A stretch of DNA of 64,000 nt from Paracoccaceae bacterium (GTDB taxonomy: Bacteria; Pseudomonadota; Alphaproteobacteria; Rhodobacterales; Rhodobacteraceae). This document shows positions 32,901 to 42,826 of the stretch, in pieces. A model generated the notes under the pieces. The model saw only the letters and a program-made list of their open reading frames with translations, was not told where the DNA came from and made no database searches. The stretch covers positions 1 through 64,000 of the forward strand of contig JAIOJF010000029.1 of assembly GCA_019911965.1 (NCBI GenBank), read 5' to 3'. Numbering within the stretch: the first letter of the stretch is position 1; every line of letters begins with the position of its first letter. The translations under genes were made by a program, and so were the position numbers.

Positions 32901-35900
32901 ATGTCTCCGCGCGGATTTCCTTCCGAACGTGCGGGCGGGGTTCTCGGCTATTTCACCCGTCATCGCACCGCCGCCAATCTCTTGCTCGTGATGATGGTGG
33001 TGCTGGGCCTGCTGTCGGCCACCCGCATCCGTTCGCAGTTCTTTCCCGATGTGGTTGTGGAAACCGTCACCGTCTCGGTGGTCTGGCAGGGCGCGGGGCC
33101 CGAGGATGTGGACAACGCCGTCGTGCAGGTGCTGGAGCCGGCCCTGATGGCGGTGGATGGTGTGGAGACGACCAATTCCACCTCGCTTGAAAACCGCGCC
33201 GTGATCCGGCTTGATTTTGAACCCGGCTGGGATATGGGCCGTGCCGCCGAAGATGTGAAGGCGGCGGTCGAGTCCACCACCGGCCTGCCGGACGGTGCCG
33301 AAGACCCGGTGGTGCGCCGTGCCGCCTATCGCGACCGGGTGACCGACGTGGTGATCACCGGGCCGGTCGCCACCGAGCAACTGGCGCTGTTTGCCGATGA
33401 ATTCGTCGGCATGCTCTATCGCACCGGCATCACGCGCACGACTATCCGGGGGGTCGCAGCACCCGATACCGTGATCGAGGTCGAAGAAGCCGCGCTGATC
33501 CGCCATGACGTGACATTGCGCGAAATCGCCAATGCCATCGCTGAAGAAGCCGATCCCGATCCGGCAGGCGATGTCGGCGGCGGGTCGGCTCGGGTCAGAA
33601 CAGGCATCGCCAAGCGCAGCGCCGAGGATCTGGCGAAGGTGGTGATCCGCTCGGCCCCGGATGGATCGAACCTGCTGGTCGGCGATGTCGCACGGATCAG
33701 CGTGGAAGGCGTTACCCGCAACCGCTCGTATTTCATCGGCGACAATCCGGCCATCTCGATCCGCGTCGACCGGTCCGATCAGGGCGATGCCATCGGCATG
33801 CAGAAGACGGTCGAATCCGTTGCGGCGGAACTGAACCGCACCTTGCCGGGCGGGGTCGAGGTGAAGCTGATCCGCACCCGGGCCGAGGCGATCACCGACC
33901 GGCTGAACATCCTGCTGGACAACGGCATCCTGGGGTTGATCCTGGTGATTGGCCTGTTGTTCCTGTTCCTGAACGTCCGCACGGCGCTCTGGGTAGCCGC
34001 CGGTATTCCGGTGGCGATGGCGACCGCGATTGCGCTGATGTATGCGGCGGGCCTGACCATCAACATGGTGTCGCTGTTCGCGCTGATCATCACGCTCGGG
34101 ATCGTTGTCGACGATGCCATCGTGGTTGGCGAACACGCCGATTTCCGGTTTCGCCAACTGGGTGAGGGGCCGATTGCCGCGGCCGAGAACGCGGCGCGGC
34201 GGATGGCGGCTCCGGTGGCCTCGTCCACCGTGACCACGGTCATTGCGTTCTTCGCCCTGACGGCGATTTCCGGGCGCTTCGGCGAGATGATCGCGGATAT
34301 CCCCTTCACCGTCAGCGTGGTGCTGCTGGCGTCGCTGGCGGAATGCTTCCTGATCCTGCCGCATCACATGGCGCATGCGCTGGCGGGGGCGGCGCGGTCG
34401 CGCTGGTATGACTGGCCCAGCACCACCTTCAACAAGGGCTTCAACTGGCTGCGCGAACGCGCCTTTCGCCCGTTGATGGCACTGGTGATCCGGCTGCGCT
34501 ATCCGGTGCTGGCCGCCACCATCCTGCTGCTGATCCTCCAGGCCAACCTGTTCCTGTCCGGCAAGGTGACGTGGCGGTTCTTCAACGCGCCCGAGCGCGG
34601 CTCGATCACCGGCAATTTCGCGATGGCGCCGGGGGCGACACGGGCCGATACCTTCGCCATGATGCAGGAATTGCAGCGCGCCACGGCGGAACTGGCGGCG
34701 CGCTATGCCGCCGAGAACGAAGGCGTCAACCCGGTCGATTTCGTGATGGGCGAAATCGGCGGCACCGCCGGGCGCGGCCTGACCGGCGAGGCGACCAAGG
34801 ATCAGGACCTGTTGGGGGCGATTTCCATCGAACTGATCGATGCGGATCAGCGGCCCTATTCGTCTTTCCAGTTTCTCGGCGAATTGCAGGACAGCGTGCG
34901 CCGTCACCCGATGCTGGAAACCCTCAGCTTTCGTGGCTGGCGGTCGGGGCCGGGCGGCGATGCCATTGACGTCCAGTTGTTCGGGGCCGAAGCATCGGTG
35001 CTGAAACAGGCCTCCGAGGCGTTGCAGGCGGCCTTGATGCAATATCCCGAAGTATCGTCGCTGGAAGACGATCTGGCCTATGACAAATCCGAGATGGTGC
35101 TGGAACTGACACCGCAGGGTCAGGCGCTGGGTTTCACCATCGACGCGCTGGGCCGGGTTCTGCACAACCGGTTGAACGGCATCACGGCGGCCTCCTATCC
35201 GTTGGGCGTGCGTACTGCCGACATCACGGTGAAACTGCCCGATGAGGCCCTGACGGCGGATTTCCTGGCCCGTACGATGATGCGCACGCCAAAAGGCGAA
35301 TATGTGCCGCTGGCCGATATCGTCAGTGTCACCTCGACAGCCGGTTTCGCTTCGGTCCTGCGCGAGAACGGCCTGAGGGTACTGACCGTCAGCGGCGACA
35401 TTTCCGAGGACGATCCCAAACGCGCCGAGGCGATTTCAACCGCGCTGTCCGAGGTGATCCTGCCCGATCTGGAAAGCCGTTTCGGCATTGGCACAAGGAT
35501 GGCCGGACTGGCCGAACAGGAAGGCGAGTTTCTGGCCGACGCGCAGCTTGGTTTCCTGTTGGCGCTGATCGGCATCTACCTGACGCTGGCCTGGATATTC
35601 TCAAGCTGGACGCGGCCGATGGTGGTGATGGCGATCATTCCCTTCGGGCTGGTCGGCACGATCTACGGCCACAATGCCTGGGGTGTGCCGTTGTCGATGT
35701 TCTCGATTGTCGGGCTGATCGGCATGACCGGCATCATCATCAACGATTCCATCGTGCTGGTCAGTACCATCGACGAATACGCCGAGGGGCGCGACATCAC
35801 GCAAGCCATCGTCGACGGCGCGGTGGACCGCCTGCGCCCGGTGCTGCTGACGACGCTGACCACCGTGCTGGGGCTGACGCCCTTGCTGTTCGAGACCTCG

Positions 35901-36317
35901 CAGCAGGCGCAATTCCTGAAGCCGACGGTGATCACGCTGGCCTATGGGCTGGGCTTCGGGCTGGTGCTGGTGTTGTTGATCGTGCCGTCGCTGATGGCGA
36001 TGCAGCGCGATGTGGCCTTGCGCATGACGGCGCTTCGCCGGTTGCTGCGCGGGCGACGCGCGGTCTGGCCGCAGCGGCTGATCCTGTGGGGGGCGGTGCT
36101 GGCGGTGCTGGCGGCTTTTGCGGTCAGTATCGGGCATTTCGCCTGGACCGGGGCAATGGTCGCGCCATTGGCCGGTATTGGTGTTGAATTGCCCGGAGCG
36201 CTGGTGGCGTTCGGGCTGTTCGCTGGCGCGGCGGCGCTGATTTCGCTGCTGGCGCTTGCTTTGGCGGCGTTGGTTCACGCATTCGGGCGGCGAGCCGGAT
36301 TCGGAGGCCGGGTTTGA
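32901..36317 (+). CDS. RND efflux transporter permease (AcrB/HAE superfamily)
   Basis: A 1138-aa proton-driven pump. The first helix region LLVMMVVLGLLSATRIRSQF and the proton-relay motif LIITLGIVVDDAIVVGEHAD in helix 4 are clear, as is SIVGLIGMTGIIINDSIVLV in the second half. About 90 residues remain after the usual last helix, including two or three extra hydrophobic segments (about 1055-1130), an unusual extension. It forms an operon with the adaptor upstream. A 100-bp palindromic repeat follows directly. Confidence 0.9.
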   Translation: MSPRGFPSERAGGVLGYFTRHRTAANLLLVMMVVLGLLSATRIRSQFFPDVVVETVTVSVVWQGAGPEDVDNAVVQVLEPALMAVDGVETTNSTSLENRAVIRLDFEPGWDMGRAAEDVKAAVESTTGLPDGAEDPVVRRAAYRDRVTDVVITGPVATEQLALFADEFVGMLYRTGITRTTIRGVAAPDTVIEVEEAALIRHDVTLREIANAIAEEADPDPAGDVGGGSARVRTGIAKRSAEDLAKVVIRSAPDGSNLLVGDVARISVEGVTRNRSYFIGDNPAISIRVDRSDQGDAIGMQKTVESVAAELNRTLPGGVEVKLIRTRAEAITDRLNILLDNGILGLILVIGLLFLFLNVRTALWVAAGIPVAMATAIALMYAAGLTINMVSLFALIITLGIVVDDAIVVGEHADFRFRQLGEGPIAAAENAARRMAAPVASSTVTTVIAFFALTAISGRFGEMIADIPFTVSVVLLASLAECFLILPHHMAHALAGAARSRWYDWPSTTFNKGFNWLRERAFRPLMALVIRLRYPVLAATILLLILQANLFLSGKVTWRFFNAPERGSITGNFAMAPGATRADTFAMMQELQRATAELAARYAAENEGVNPVDFVMGEIGGTAGRGLTGEATKDQDLLGAISIELIDADQRPYSSFQFLGELQDSVRRHPMLETLSFRGWRSGPGGDAIDVQLFGAEASVLKQASEALQAALMQYPEVSSLEDDLAYDKSEMVLELTPQGQALGFTIDALGRVLHNRLNGITAASYPLGVRTADITVKLPDEALTADFLARTMMRTPKGEYVPLADIVSVTSTAGFASVLRENGLRVLTVSGDISEDDPKRAEAISTALSEVILPDLESRFGIGTRMAGLAEQEGEFLADAQLGFLLALIGIYLTLAWIFSSWTRPMVVMAIIPFGLVGTIYGHNAWGVPLSMFSIVGLIGMTGIIINDSIVLVSTIDEYAEGRDITQAIVDGAVDRLRPVLLTTLTTVLGLTPLLFETSQQAQFLKPTVITLAYGLGFGLVLVLLIVPSLMAMQRDVALRMTALRRLLRGRRAVWPQRLILWGAVLAVLAAFAVSIGHFAWTGAMVAPLAGIGVELPGALVAFGLFAGAAALISLLALALAALVHAFGRRAGFGGRV

Positions 36318-36330
36318 GTATTTCGAGCAT

Positions 36331-36430
36331 GTTGCGTCAAATTGAATTCACGGGATGTCCCGAACGCATTTGCTTGCGCAAAAGCTGCTTCGGGACATCC
36401 CGTGAATAGTCGAATCGGATCAGACGCAAC
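36331..36430. repeat. 100-bp dispersed palindromic repeat, copy 1
   Basis: Ends in the 8-bp inverted repeat GTTGCGTC / GACGCAAC. Inside lie perfect 19-bp arms (36346-36364 and 36389-36407) that can fold into a strong hairpin with a 24-base loop. A second copy, also exactly 100 bp, lies in opposite orientation at 55402-55501. It sits between the RND permease and a convergent gene, so it may act as a terminator or REP-like element. Confidence 0.9.
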
Positions 36431-36453
36431 ACGCTCTTACCAAAAGAAGCCTG

Positions 36454-37293
36454 TCAGCCGGGAAGATTGCAGCCGTTGAACTCGACAGCGCGGTGCCGGT
36501 CGATGATGGTGATCCGGAGCGCCTCGGCATCGAAGGCAAAGGCCTCGCCGTCCAGGCTCAACACCGTGGTTTCCGCGATCAGGTGATCGCCGTCGCGGCG
36601 TGAGGCAGAGGGGGCCAGCCAGAGGTCCGGGCGCGGCAACTCGAACACCACTTCTTCCCCGCCCGATCCGCTTCGCGGCAGGTTCAGGCTGGCGGTCAGG
36701 CGAATGCCGTCGCGAACCGGATGCAGCGTACAATCGGCCCGCGCCATGCCGGCGGCGGCGGCATCCTGAGGCTGGTCGGCCAGCGCAAGGTCGATCAGGA
36801 AGCGCTCGGCGCTGCTGCCTTCGCCAAGGCGCAGGGACAATTCGGTGCTGACCGGCACGCAGACATCGCGGCACACCCCAAGGTCGAGCGTGGCGCGGGC
36901 GGTAACGGGCTGCCCGGCGATCTTGGCCAGAAAGCGGATCGGCAGGATCAACTGATTGGCATAGCCGATGATCGGCCCGGCCTCGGTTTCGATCAGCTCC
37001 GGGCGCGGCCAGTCGAATGCGACACCGGCGAGGTTTTCCGATCCCGCCCAGTCGAATACCGGCGGAAAGCCGGACTGCCCGCCGACACGCCAATAGGTCT
37101 TCCAGCCCGGTGCGAGCGTGACCTTCAGCGCCCCGACAGGTCCGGTCGGGCTGTCCTGCCAGCCGGAAATCAGCGCCACATCGACCATAGGCGCATCGCT
37201 GGCACCATCCGCCAGCGCGACGCCCGGCAGCGCCAGCAACAGGGCCGCGTGGCGCGCAACGCGGCGCAGCATATGTCGGATGGCTGGTTTCAT
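36454..37293 (-). CDS. Stand-alone DsbD N-terminal-domain-like periplasmic protein
   Basis: A 279-aa secreted protein: the signal peptide at about 10-29 ([16 protein letters not shown]) is followed by an Ig-like domain of the DsbD-alpha type, with [19 protein letters not shown] and the conserved pair [10 protein letters not shown] at about 153-157. The membrane and thioredoxin domains of full DsbD are absent. It probably passes or receives reducing equivalents in the periplasm, as in cytochrome c or copper handling; the partner is unknown. It is divergent from yqgE. Confidence 0.82.
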   Translation of the reverse strand: MKPAIRHMLRRVARHAALLLALPGVALADGASDAPMVDVALISGWQDSPTGPVGALKVTLAPGWKTYWRVGGQSGFPPVFDWAGSENLAGVAFDWPRPELIETEAGPIIGYANQLILPIRFLAKIAGQPVTARATLDLGVCRDVCVPVSTELSLRLGEGSSAERFLIDLALADQPQDAAAAGMARADCTLHPVRDGIRLTASLNLPRSGSGGEEVVFELPRPDLWLAPSASRRDGDHLIAETTVLSLDGEAFAFDAEALRITIIDRHRAVEFNGCNLPG

Positions 37294-37414
37294 CGCATCC
37301 TACATAGAGGCGCGGGCGCTAATGCGGAAATCACATTTGGGCGACAGCGCCGATCCGGCGGATTTGTCGCTGAATTCCCTTGTAACCGCGCCCCGGCGGG
37401 GCCATTTTCAGATC

Positions 37415-37990
37415 ATGACAAAACCGAGCGAAATGCGGCACCTGGACGGAAAATTGCTGATCGCCATGCCGGCGATGGGCGATCCGCGATTCGCGCGTTC
37501 GGTCATCTATATGTGCGCCCATTCCGCCGAGGGCGCGATGGGGCTGGTGGTGAACAAGCCCGCCCCCGACCTGAAGATCACCGATCTGCTGGAACAACTG
37601 GACATCGCCACCACCGACCGCACGCGTCAGATCCGGGTGCATATGGGTGGTCCGGTGGAACATGGAAGGGGCTTCGTGCTGCATTCCGGCGATTATACCA
37701 GCGATGCCTCGACCCTGAAGGTGAATGCCGAGTTCGGCATGACCGCGACGCTGGATATCCTGCACGATATCTCGAACGGCGACGGGCCGGCGGAATGCCT
37801 GCTGGCGCTTGGCTATGCCGGCTGGGGGCCGGGGCAGTTGGAGGGCGAGTTGCAGGCCAATGGCTGGCTGACCGCCGAGGCGACGCCGGAGCTGGTTTTC
37901 GGGCGGGCGGATGCGGACAAATGGGAGGCGGCGCTGGCTTCGCTGGGGATATCGCCGAGTTTCCTGTCAGCCTCGGGCGGCACGGCTTAA
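37415..37990 (+). CDS. UPF0301 (YqgE/AlgH) family protein
   Basis: A 191-aa cytosolic protein with the family segments [50 protein letters not shown] and [15 protein letters not shown]. The start at 37415 matches the usual N-terminus; an in-frame ATG at 37322 would add 31 unlike residues. AlgH was named from Pseudomonas alginate regulation, but the biochemical role is unknown. Its stop codon shares bases with the convergent tsaC stop. Confidence 0.9.
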   Translation: MTKPSEMRHLDGKLLIAMPAMGDPRFARSVIYMCAHSAEGAMGLVVNKPAPDLKITDLLEQLDIATTDRTRQIRVHMGGPVEHGRGFVLHSGDYTSDASTLKVNAEFGMTATLDILHDISNGDGPAECLLALGYAGWGPGQLEGELQANGWLTAEATPELVFGRADADKWEAALASLGISPSFLSASGGTA

Positions 37991-38958
37991 ATCTTTTCGG
38001 CGGCGGCGCGGGCCAGACGGTCATTGATCGCGGCACCAAGGCCGTGATCGGGGACCGGGGCGATTGCGATACCGGCCAGCCCGTCCCGGCGGGCGATATC
38101 ATCGGCCTTGTGCAGCATGGCGAACAGGTTCGCCGCCGCCTCGACCAGATCGCCACTGGCAGACAGGTTCAGATCGGCACCTTTGCAGATGCGCCCGAAA
38201 CCCAGCCAGAACCAGCCGTCGGGCGGTGTGGCCTGATCAAGGCGCAGGCGCGATTTCGGCGCGTAATGCGACAGCAACTGGCCCGGTGACAGGGGCTTTT
38301 CCGCATTCGTGGCTATTTGCAGGGTGCAGCCCAGTACAGCTTCGATCGCCTCGGCCGGCAGGCCGCCGGGGCGCAGCAGGGCGGGGGGCAGCAGATCGGG
38401 ATGCACGATGGTAGATTCCAGCCCGACCTGCGCCGCCCCGCCATCCATCACCGCGTCGATCCGGCCCGCCAGCCCCTGCAGCACATGCGCCGCCGTGGTC
38501 GGGCTGATCGTGCCGGAGGGATTGGCGGACGGTGCGGCAATCGCCCCGCCGAATGCCGCCAGCAAGGCACGCGCCAGCGGTGTCTGCGGCACCCGCACGG
38601 CCACGCTGTCCAGCCCAGCCGTCACCAGGGGCGACAGCCAGGCACCCTTTCGCACCGGCAGCACCAGGCTGAGGGGGCCGGGCCAGAAGGCCGCCGCCAG
38701 CCGCTCGGCCACATCGCTGAAATGTGCGAAGCGTCGGGCGCTGGCCAGGTCGGCGACATGGATGATCAGCGGATTGAACGCGGGCCGGTTCTTGGCGGCG
38801 AAGATGCGCGCCACCGCCGCGCCATTGCAGGCATCCGCGCCCAGGCCATAGACAGTCTCGGTCGGGAAGGCCACCAGCCCGCCCTTGCGCCAGATCGCCA
38901 CCGCGCGGGCAATGCCGGTTTCGTCCGGGGAAAGGGTTTCGGTTTCGATCCGGTCCAT
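37987..38958 (-). CDS. L-threonylcarbamoyladenylate synthase (Sua5 type)
   Basis: Makes the threonylcarbamoyl-AMP used for the t6A37 modification of ANN-decoding tRNAs. The 323-aa length shows the two-domain Sua5 form: a YrdC-type domain ([50 protein letters not shown]) and a C-terminal Sua5 domain joined by [14 protein letters not shown]. The stop TAA lies in TTAA shared with the convergent yqgE stop. Confidence 0.93.
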   Translation of the reverse strand: MDRIETETLSPDETGIARAVAIWRKGGLVAFPTETVYGLGADACNGAAVARIFAAKNRPAFNPLIIHVADLASARRFAHFSDVAERLAAAFWPGPLSLVLPVRKGAWLSPLVTAGLDSVAVRVPQTPLARALLAAFGGAIAAPSANPSGTISPTTAAHVLQGLAGRIDAVMDGGAAQVGLESTIVHPDLLPPALLRPGGLPAEAIEAVLGCTLQIATNAEKPLSPGQLLSHYAPKSRLRLDQATPPDGWFWLGFGRICKGADLNLSASGDLVEAAANLFAMLHKADDIARRDGLAGIAIAPVPDHGLGAAINDRLARAAAEKI

Positions 38959-39080
38959 TGTGTCGTAACGTTTCAGTTGTTATGGGCGGGCAGGCGAACA
39001 TAGTTTCCACACCGCGTCGCGGCTGGCATAGCCTGTCCGCAGGCGCGATGCAATTTCCGCCGGCAAGGATGAGGATTTGA

Positions 39081-40799
39081 ATGGCATATCAGGCTCCGGT
39101 TAGCGAACTTCAGTTTCTGTTTGACAATATCGTCGGCATGGACCGTCTGGCGGCGACCGAACGCTTCGCCGAAGCCACCGGTGACATGCGCAACGCCATC
39201 CTGACCGAGGCGGCGCGACTGGCCGAGGAGGTGCTGGCACCCTTGAACCGCAACGGAGATCTGCATCCCGCACGGCTGGAAAACGGCGTGGTGCGGACCT
39301 CGCCGGGCTTTGCCGACGGCTACCGGGCGATTGCCGAAGGCGGCTGGATCGGTATCGCGGCGGACCCGGAATTCGGTGGCATGGGCCTGCCGCAGACCCT
39401 GAGCATCGCGCTGAACGAGATGATGTCGTCGTCCTGCCTCTCACTGCAACTGAACCCGCTGATGAGCCAGGGCCAGATCGAGGCGCTGGAACACCATGCC
39501 AGCGACGAGATGAAGGCGCTTTACCTGCCGAAGCTGATTTCCGGCGAATGGGCGGGTACGATGAACCTGACCGAACCGCAGGCGGGTTCGGATGTCGGTG
39601 CGCTGCGCTCAAAGGCGGAACCGAACGGTGACGGCACCTATGCGGTGTCGGGCCAGAAGATATTCATCTCCTGGGGCGATAACGATTTTACCGGCAATAT
39701 CTGCCATCTGGTGCTGGCGCGGCTGCCCGACGGGGCGGCGGGAACCAAGGGAATTTCGCTGTTCCTGGTGCCGAAATACCTGCCCGATGCCGATGGCAAT
39801 CCGGGTCAGGCCAACAGCCTGAAGGTGGTGTCGCTGGAACACAAGCTGGGCCTGCACGGCTCGCCCACGGCGGTGATGGAATATGACCGCGCCACAGGCT
39901 GGATGGTCGGCGCGGAACATGCCGGCATGAAGGCGATGTTCACGATGATGAACAATGCGCGGCTGGGCGTGGGCACGCAAGGGCTGGGCGCGGCGGAAGG
40001 CGCCTATCAGCAGGCGCTGGCCTTCGCCGCCGAGCGTCGCCAGGGCAAGGGGCCGCTGGCGGATGGCACCGGCACGATCCTCGATCATGCCGATGTGCGC
40101 CGCATGCTGATGACGATGAAGGGCCAGATCGCGGCGGCGCGGGCGATCATCTACGATACCGCCGTGTCGCTGGACCTGGCGCGCGCCACCGATGACGCAG
40201 ATCAGGCGGCGCGGGCGGCGTTCCTGACGCCGATTGCCAAGGCGTTTGGCACCGATACCGGCATCGAGGTCGCCTCGATCGGGGTGCAGGTGCATGGCGG
40301 CATGGGCTTCATCGAGGAAACCGGCGCTGCCCAGTTCCTGCGCGATGTGCGGGTGACGGCGATCTACGAGGGCACCAACGGCATTCAGGCGATGGACCTG
40401 GTGGGCCGCAAGCTGATGGATCAGGGCCGCGCCGCCTTCGGCATGCTGCACGAGATCAGCCAGACCGTGGCCGAGGCCGAGGCCAGCCTGCCCGATCTGG
40501 CCGCCTTTCTGGGGGCCGGGGAACAGGCGCTGATCGCCACCACAAGCTGGATGCTGGAACAGGACGATCTGAACGCCCGCTTCGCCGGGGCCACGCCGTA
40601 TTTGCGGGCCTTCGCGCTGGTGCTGGGCGGGCATTACCTGCTGAAGGCGGCGCTGGTGGAAGGCGGCAAGGGTCCGCGAACCGAACTGGCGCGGTTCTAC
40701 ATCCGTCAGTTGATGATCCCATATGATGCCCTGTGCTCGCAGGCCCGCGAAGGGGTACGCAGCCTTTACGCGCTCAGCCCCGAGCAACTGGCCGGGTGA
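39081..40799 (+). CDS. Acyl-CoA dehydrogenase, long form
   Basis: A 572-aa FAD enzyme of the same extended group as those at 7525 and 61352. It starts YQAPVSELQFLFDNIVGMD, with MNLTEPQAGSDVGALRSKA for the FAD loop, VHGGMGFIEETGAAQFLRD and the active-site AIYEGTNGIQAMDL, whose Glu is catalytic. Electrons go to EtfAB. An MBL-fold hydrolase gene follows closely. The chain length preferred is unknown. Confidence 0.93.
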   Translation: MAYQAPVSELQFLFDNIVGMDRLAATERFAEATGDMRNAILTEAARLAEEVLAPLNRNGDLHPARLENGVVRTSPGFADGYRAIAEGGWIGIAADPEFGGMGLPQTLSIALNEMMSSSCLSLQLNPLMSQGQIEALEHHASDEMKALYLPKLISGEWAGTMNLTEPQAGSDVGALRSKAEPNGDGTYAVSGQKIFISWGDNDFTGNICHLVLARLPDGAAGTKGISLFLVPKYLPDADGNPGQANSLKVVSLEHKLGLHGSPTAVMEYDRATGWMVGAEHAGMKAMFTMMNNARLGVGTQGLGAAEGAYQQALAFAAERRQGKGPLADGTGTILDHADVRRMLMTMKGQIAAARAIIYDTAVSLDLARATDDADQAARAAFLTPIAKAFGTDTGIEVASIGVQVHGGMGFIEETGAAQFLRDVRVTAIYEGTNGIQAMDLVGRKLMDQGRAAFGMLHEISQTVAEAEASLPDLAAFLGAGEQALIATTSWMLEQDDLNARFAGATPYLRAFALVLGGHYLLKAALVEGGKGPRTELARFYIRQLMIPYDALCSQAREGVRSLYALSPEQLAG

Positions 40800-40806
40800 G
40801 GCCGGG

Positions 40807-41847
40807 ATGGATGGAACGATGACGCCGATCAGATACCCGTTCGAGGCGATCCCGCCCGAAGGCGAGGCGGTGGAAGTTGCCGATGGCATCCTGTGGATCA
40901 GGCTGCCGCTGCCGCTGAAGCTGGATCACGTCAACGTCTTCGCGCTGCGCGAGGCGGATGGCTGGACCATCGTCGATACCGGCTTTGCCTCGAAACGCAG
41001 CCGGGCGATCTGGCGGGCCTTGCTGGATGGCCCGCTGGAGGGGCGGCCTGTGGTTCGGGTGATCGTGACGCATCATCACCCCGATCATGTCGGGCTGGCC
41101 GGCTGGTTTCAGGACGAACTCGGCGCGGAATTGTGGATACCGCGCACCGCCTGGCTGTTCGCGCGGATGCTGACGCTGGACAAGCACGAGGTGCAGAAGG
41201 AAGAAACCCTGGCGCATTACCGCGCCGGTGGCATGATCGCGGAGATCTACGCCAAGCGCGTCACCGACCGGCCCTTCCTGTTTTCCGATATCGTGGCCCC
41301 GATGCCGCTGGGCTTTCGCCGCATCCAGGAGGGCGAGGTGATCGGGATCGGAGGCCGCACCTGGGATATCCGCATGGGCAACGGCCATGCCCCGGAACAT
41401 GCCACCTTCTGGTGCCGCGAGGAACCGCTGGTGCTGGCGGGCGATCAGATCCTGTCCACCATCTCGCCCAATATCGGTGTCTACGCGACCGAGCCCGAGG
41501 CCGACCCGGTAGCGGAATGGCTGGAAGCCTGCGAGCGGCTGTCACAATTCGCCACCGAGGATCATCTGGTGCTGCCTGGCCACAAGCTGCCCTTCACCGG
41601 TCTGCCGGCGCGGATGCGGCAATTGATCGACAATCACCACCACGCGCTGGAGCGCCTGCTGGACTTCGTGGCCGAACCGAAAACCGCCGCCGATTGCTTT
41701 TCCATCCTGTTCAAGCGCAAGATCGGCGAGCCGGAATACGGACTGGCGCTGGTGGAATCGATGGCGCATCTGAACCACCTTTACCATCTCGGCCGGATCA
41801 CCCGCACCCGGCGTGACGATGACGCCTGGGTCTGGCAGAAAGCCTGA
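40807..41847 (+). CDS. Metallo-beta-lactamase fold hydrolase
   Basis: A 346-aa hydrolase with the zinc-binding HHHPDH (VTHHHPDHVGLAGWF), preceded by TIVDTGFASKRS. Further ligands are GNGHAPEHATF, LVLAGDQILSTISPN, and a late LPGHKLPF. The C-terminal helical part (ESMAHLNHLYHLGRITR) fits the glyoxalase-II-like branch with an added domain. The start at 40807 is near an alternative ATG at 40819. Its place 8 bp after the acyl-CoA dehydrogenase suggests a thioester substrate; that is inference. Confidence 0.88.
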   Translation: MDGTMTPIRYPFEAIPPEGEAVEVADGILWIRLPLPLKLDHVNVFALREADGWTIVDTGFASKRSRAIWRALLDGPLEGRPVVRVIVTHHHPDHVGLAGWFQDELGAELWIPRTAWLFARMLTLDKHEVQKEETLAHYRAGGMIAEIYAKRVTDRPFLFSDIVAPMPLGFRRIQEGEVIGIGGRTWDIRMGNGHAPEHATFWCREEPLVLAGDQILSTISPNIGVYATEPEADPVAEWLEACERLSQFATEDHLVLPGHKLPFTGLPARMRQLIDNHHHALERLLDFVAEPKTAADCFSILFKRKIGEPEYGLALVESMAHLNHLYHLGRITRTRRDDDAWVWQKA

Positions 41848-41870
41848 GGAACACCAAGGGGGAGGCAAAC

Positions 41871-42359
41871 ATGAGCGACGATATCCGCACCAGTGTCGAG
41901 GCGATGGAAGACGCCATCCTGCCCGAGGCCTATGCCGTCCATACCGATCCCGACGCACCGAAATCTCCCGAGCAGCAACCGTTGCCGGCAGCCTTGCAAA
42001 TGCCGTCCGGTCCGAAATCCGAGGCGCAATGGGCCTACGAGCGGCTGGTTCTCTATATCCAGCATTTCGAGCAGCAACTCGACAGCGAACACGAGGTCGG
42101 CATGGGCTTTGCCGGCGGTGATGTCGGGGTGATGCGGATACAGGGCATCGGCTTTTTCGCACCCGACATCCTGACATTCTACGGCACCGACATGGATGGT
42201 GCGAAAACCCAGCTTGTCCAGCATGTCACCCAGTTGAACGTGATGCTGCGCGCGGCCCCAAAGCAGGACGGCGAAGGCGATGCCAACCGGATCGGCTTCC
42301 GGCTGGCAGCCGAGTTGGGCAAGAACCCGATCAGCGTTGCCGCGGCCAAAGGCGAATAG
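41871..42359 (+). CDS. Conserved hypothetical protein (possibly DUF6173)
   Basis: A 162-aa soluble protein with an N-terminal disordered Pro/Glu-rich part (1-45) and a compact alpha/beta core (AQWAYERLVLYIQHFEQQLD, VGVMRIQGIGFFAPDILTFY, VQHVTQLNVMLRAAPK). The assignment to DUF6173 is from memory and unverified. No catalytic motif is seen. It has a good site (AAGGGGGAGG) and follows the hydrolase by 23 bp. Function unknown. Confidence 0.7.
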   Translation: MSDDIRTSVEAMEDAILPEAYAVHTDPDAPKSPEQQPLPAALQMPSGPKSEAQWAYERLVLYIQHFEQQLDSEHEVGMGFAGGDVGVMRIQGIGFFAPDILTFYGTDMDGAKTQLVQHVTQLNVMLRAAPKQDGEGDANRIGFRLAAELGKNPISVAAAKGE

Positions 42360-42482
42360 GCGGGCAGCCGCGATATTGCCCTTGACCCGAATCTTTGGCA
42401 TAGGACATCAAGACGCTGCCGCAAAGGCAGTACCGCCCGGCTGGGCAGGTTGAAAAACGACAAAGGGAACGGGAAGACGATC

Positions 42483-42617
42483 ATGGCCGAACACAAGCAT
42501 GGAACGATGCATATCCGCGAGCAGGAAAAGACTTTTGCCGGTTTCGTGAAGGTTTCGATCTGGATCGCCGGGATCAGCATCGGTGCGGTGATCTTCATGG
42601 CGATCTTCAACTCCTGA
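42483..42617 (+). CDS. aa3-type cytochrome c oxidase subunit IV
   Basis: A 44-aa peptide: a short polar head (MAEHKHGTMHIREQEKTFAG) and one membrane helix (FVKVSIWIAGISIGAVIFMA) ending IFNS. This matches the bacterial COX subunit IV family that sits in the aa3 oxidase of Rhodobacteraceae and Paracoccus; there it is not essential for activity. It is too short to be called by simple ORF filters. The other oxidase genes are not in this window, so it is a lone gene. Confidence 0.85.
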   Translation: MAEHKHGTMHIREQEKTFAGFVKVSIWIAGISIGAVIFMAIFNS

Positions 42618-42629
42618 AGGTTTCCCGGG

Positions 42630-42656
42630 CCGAAACGAAATCCGGCTTCGTTTCGG
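42630..42656 (+). terminator. Hairpin after the COX IV gene
   Basis: The arms CCGAAACGAA and TTCGTTTCGG pair perfectly over 10 bp with a 7-base loop, 13 bp after the COX IV stop. There is no clear T-run after it, so it could be a terminator or an mRNA-stabilising hairpin. Confidence 0.4.
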
Positions 42657-42826
42657 GATTGTTGCCTTGCAGCGGTGCCGACCATCACACTTGCGTGGGT
42701 TCTGCGCCTGTTGCGCAACACTCACTTGCTTGCCACCCCGCGGAGGCTTGAGATTGTTGTGCTTTTATGGCCGATATTGCATTTGCCCGCACCCTGCCAG
42801 TGCGGCAGTCAAAGGGAAAGCCGACC

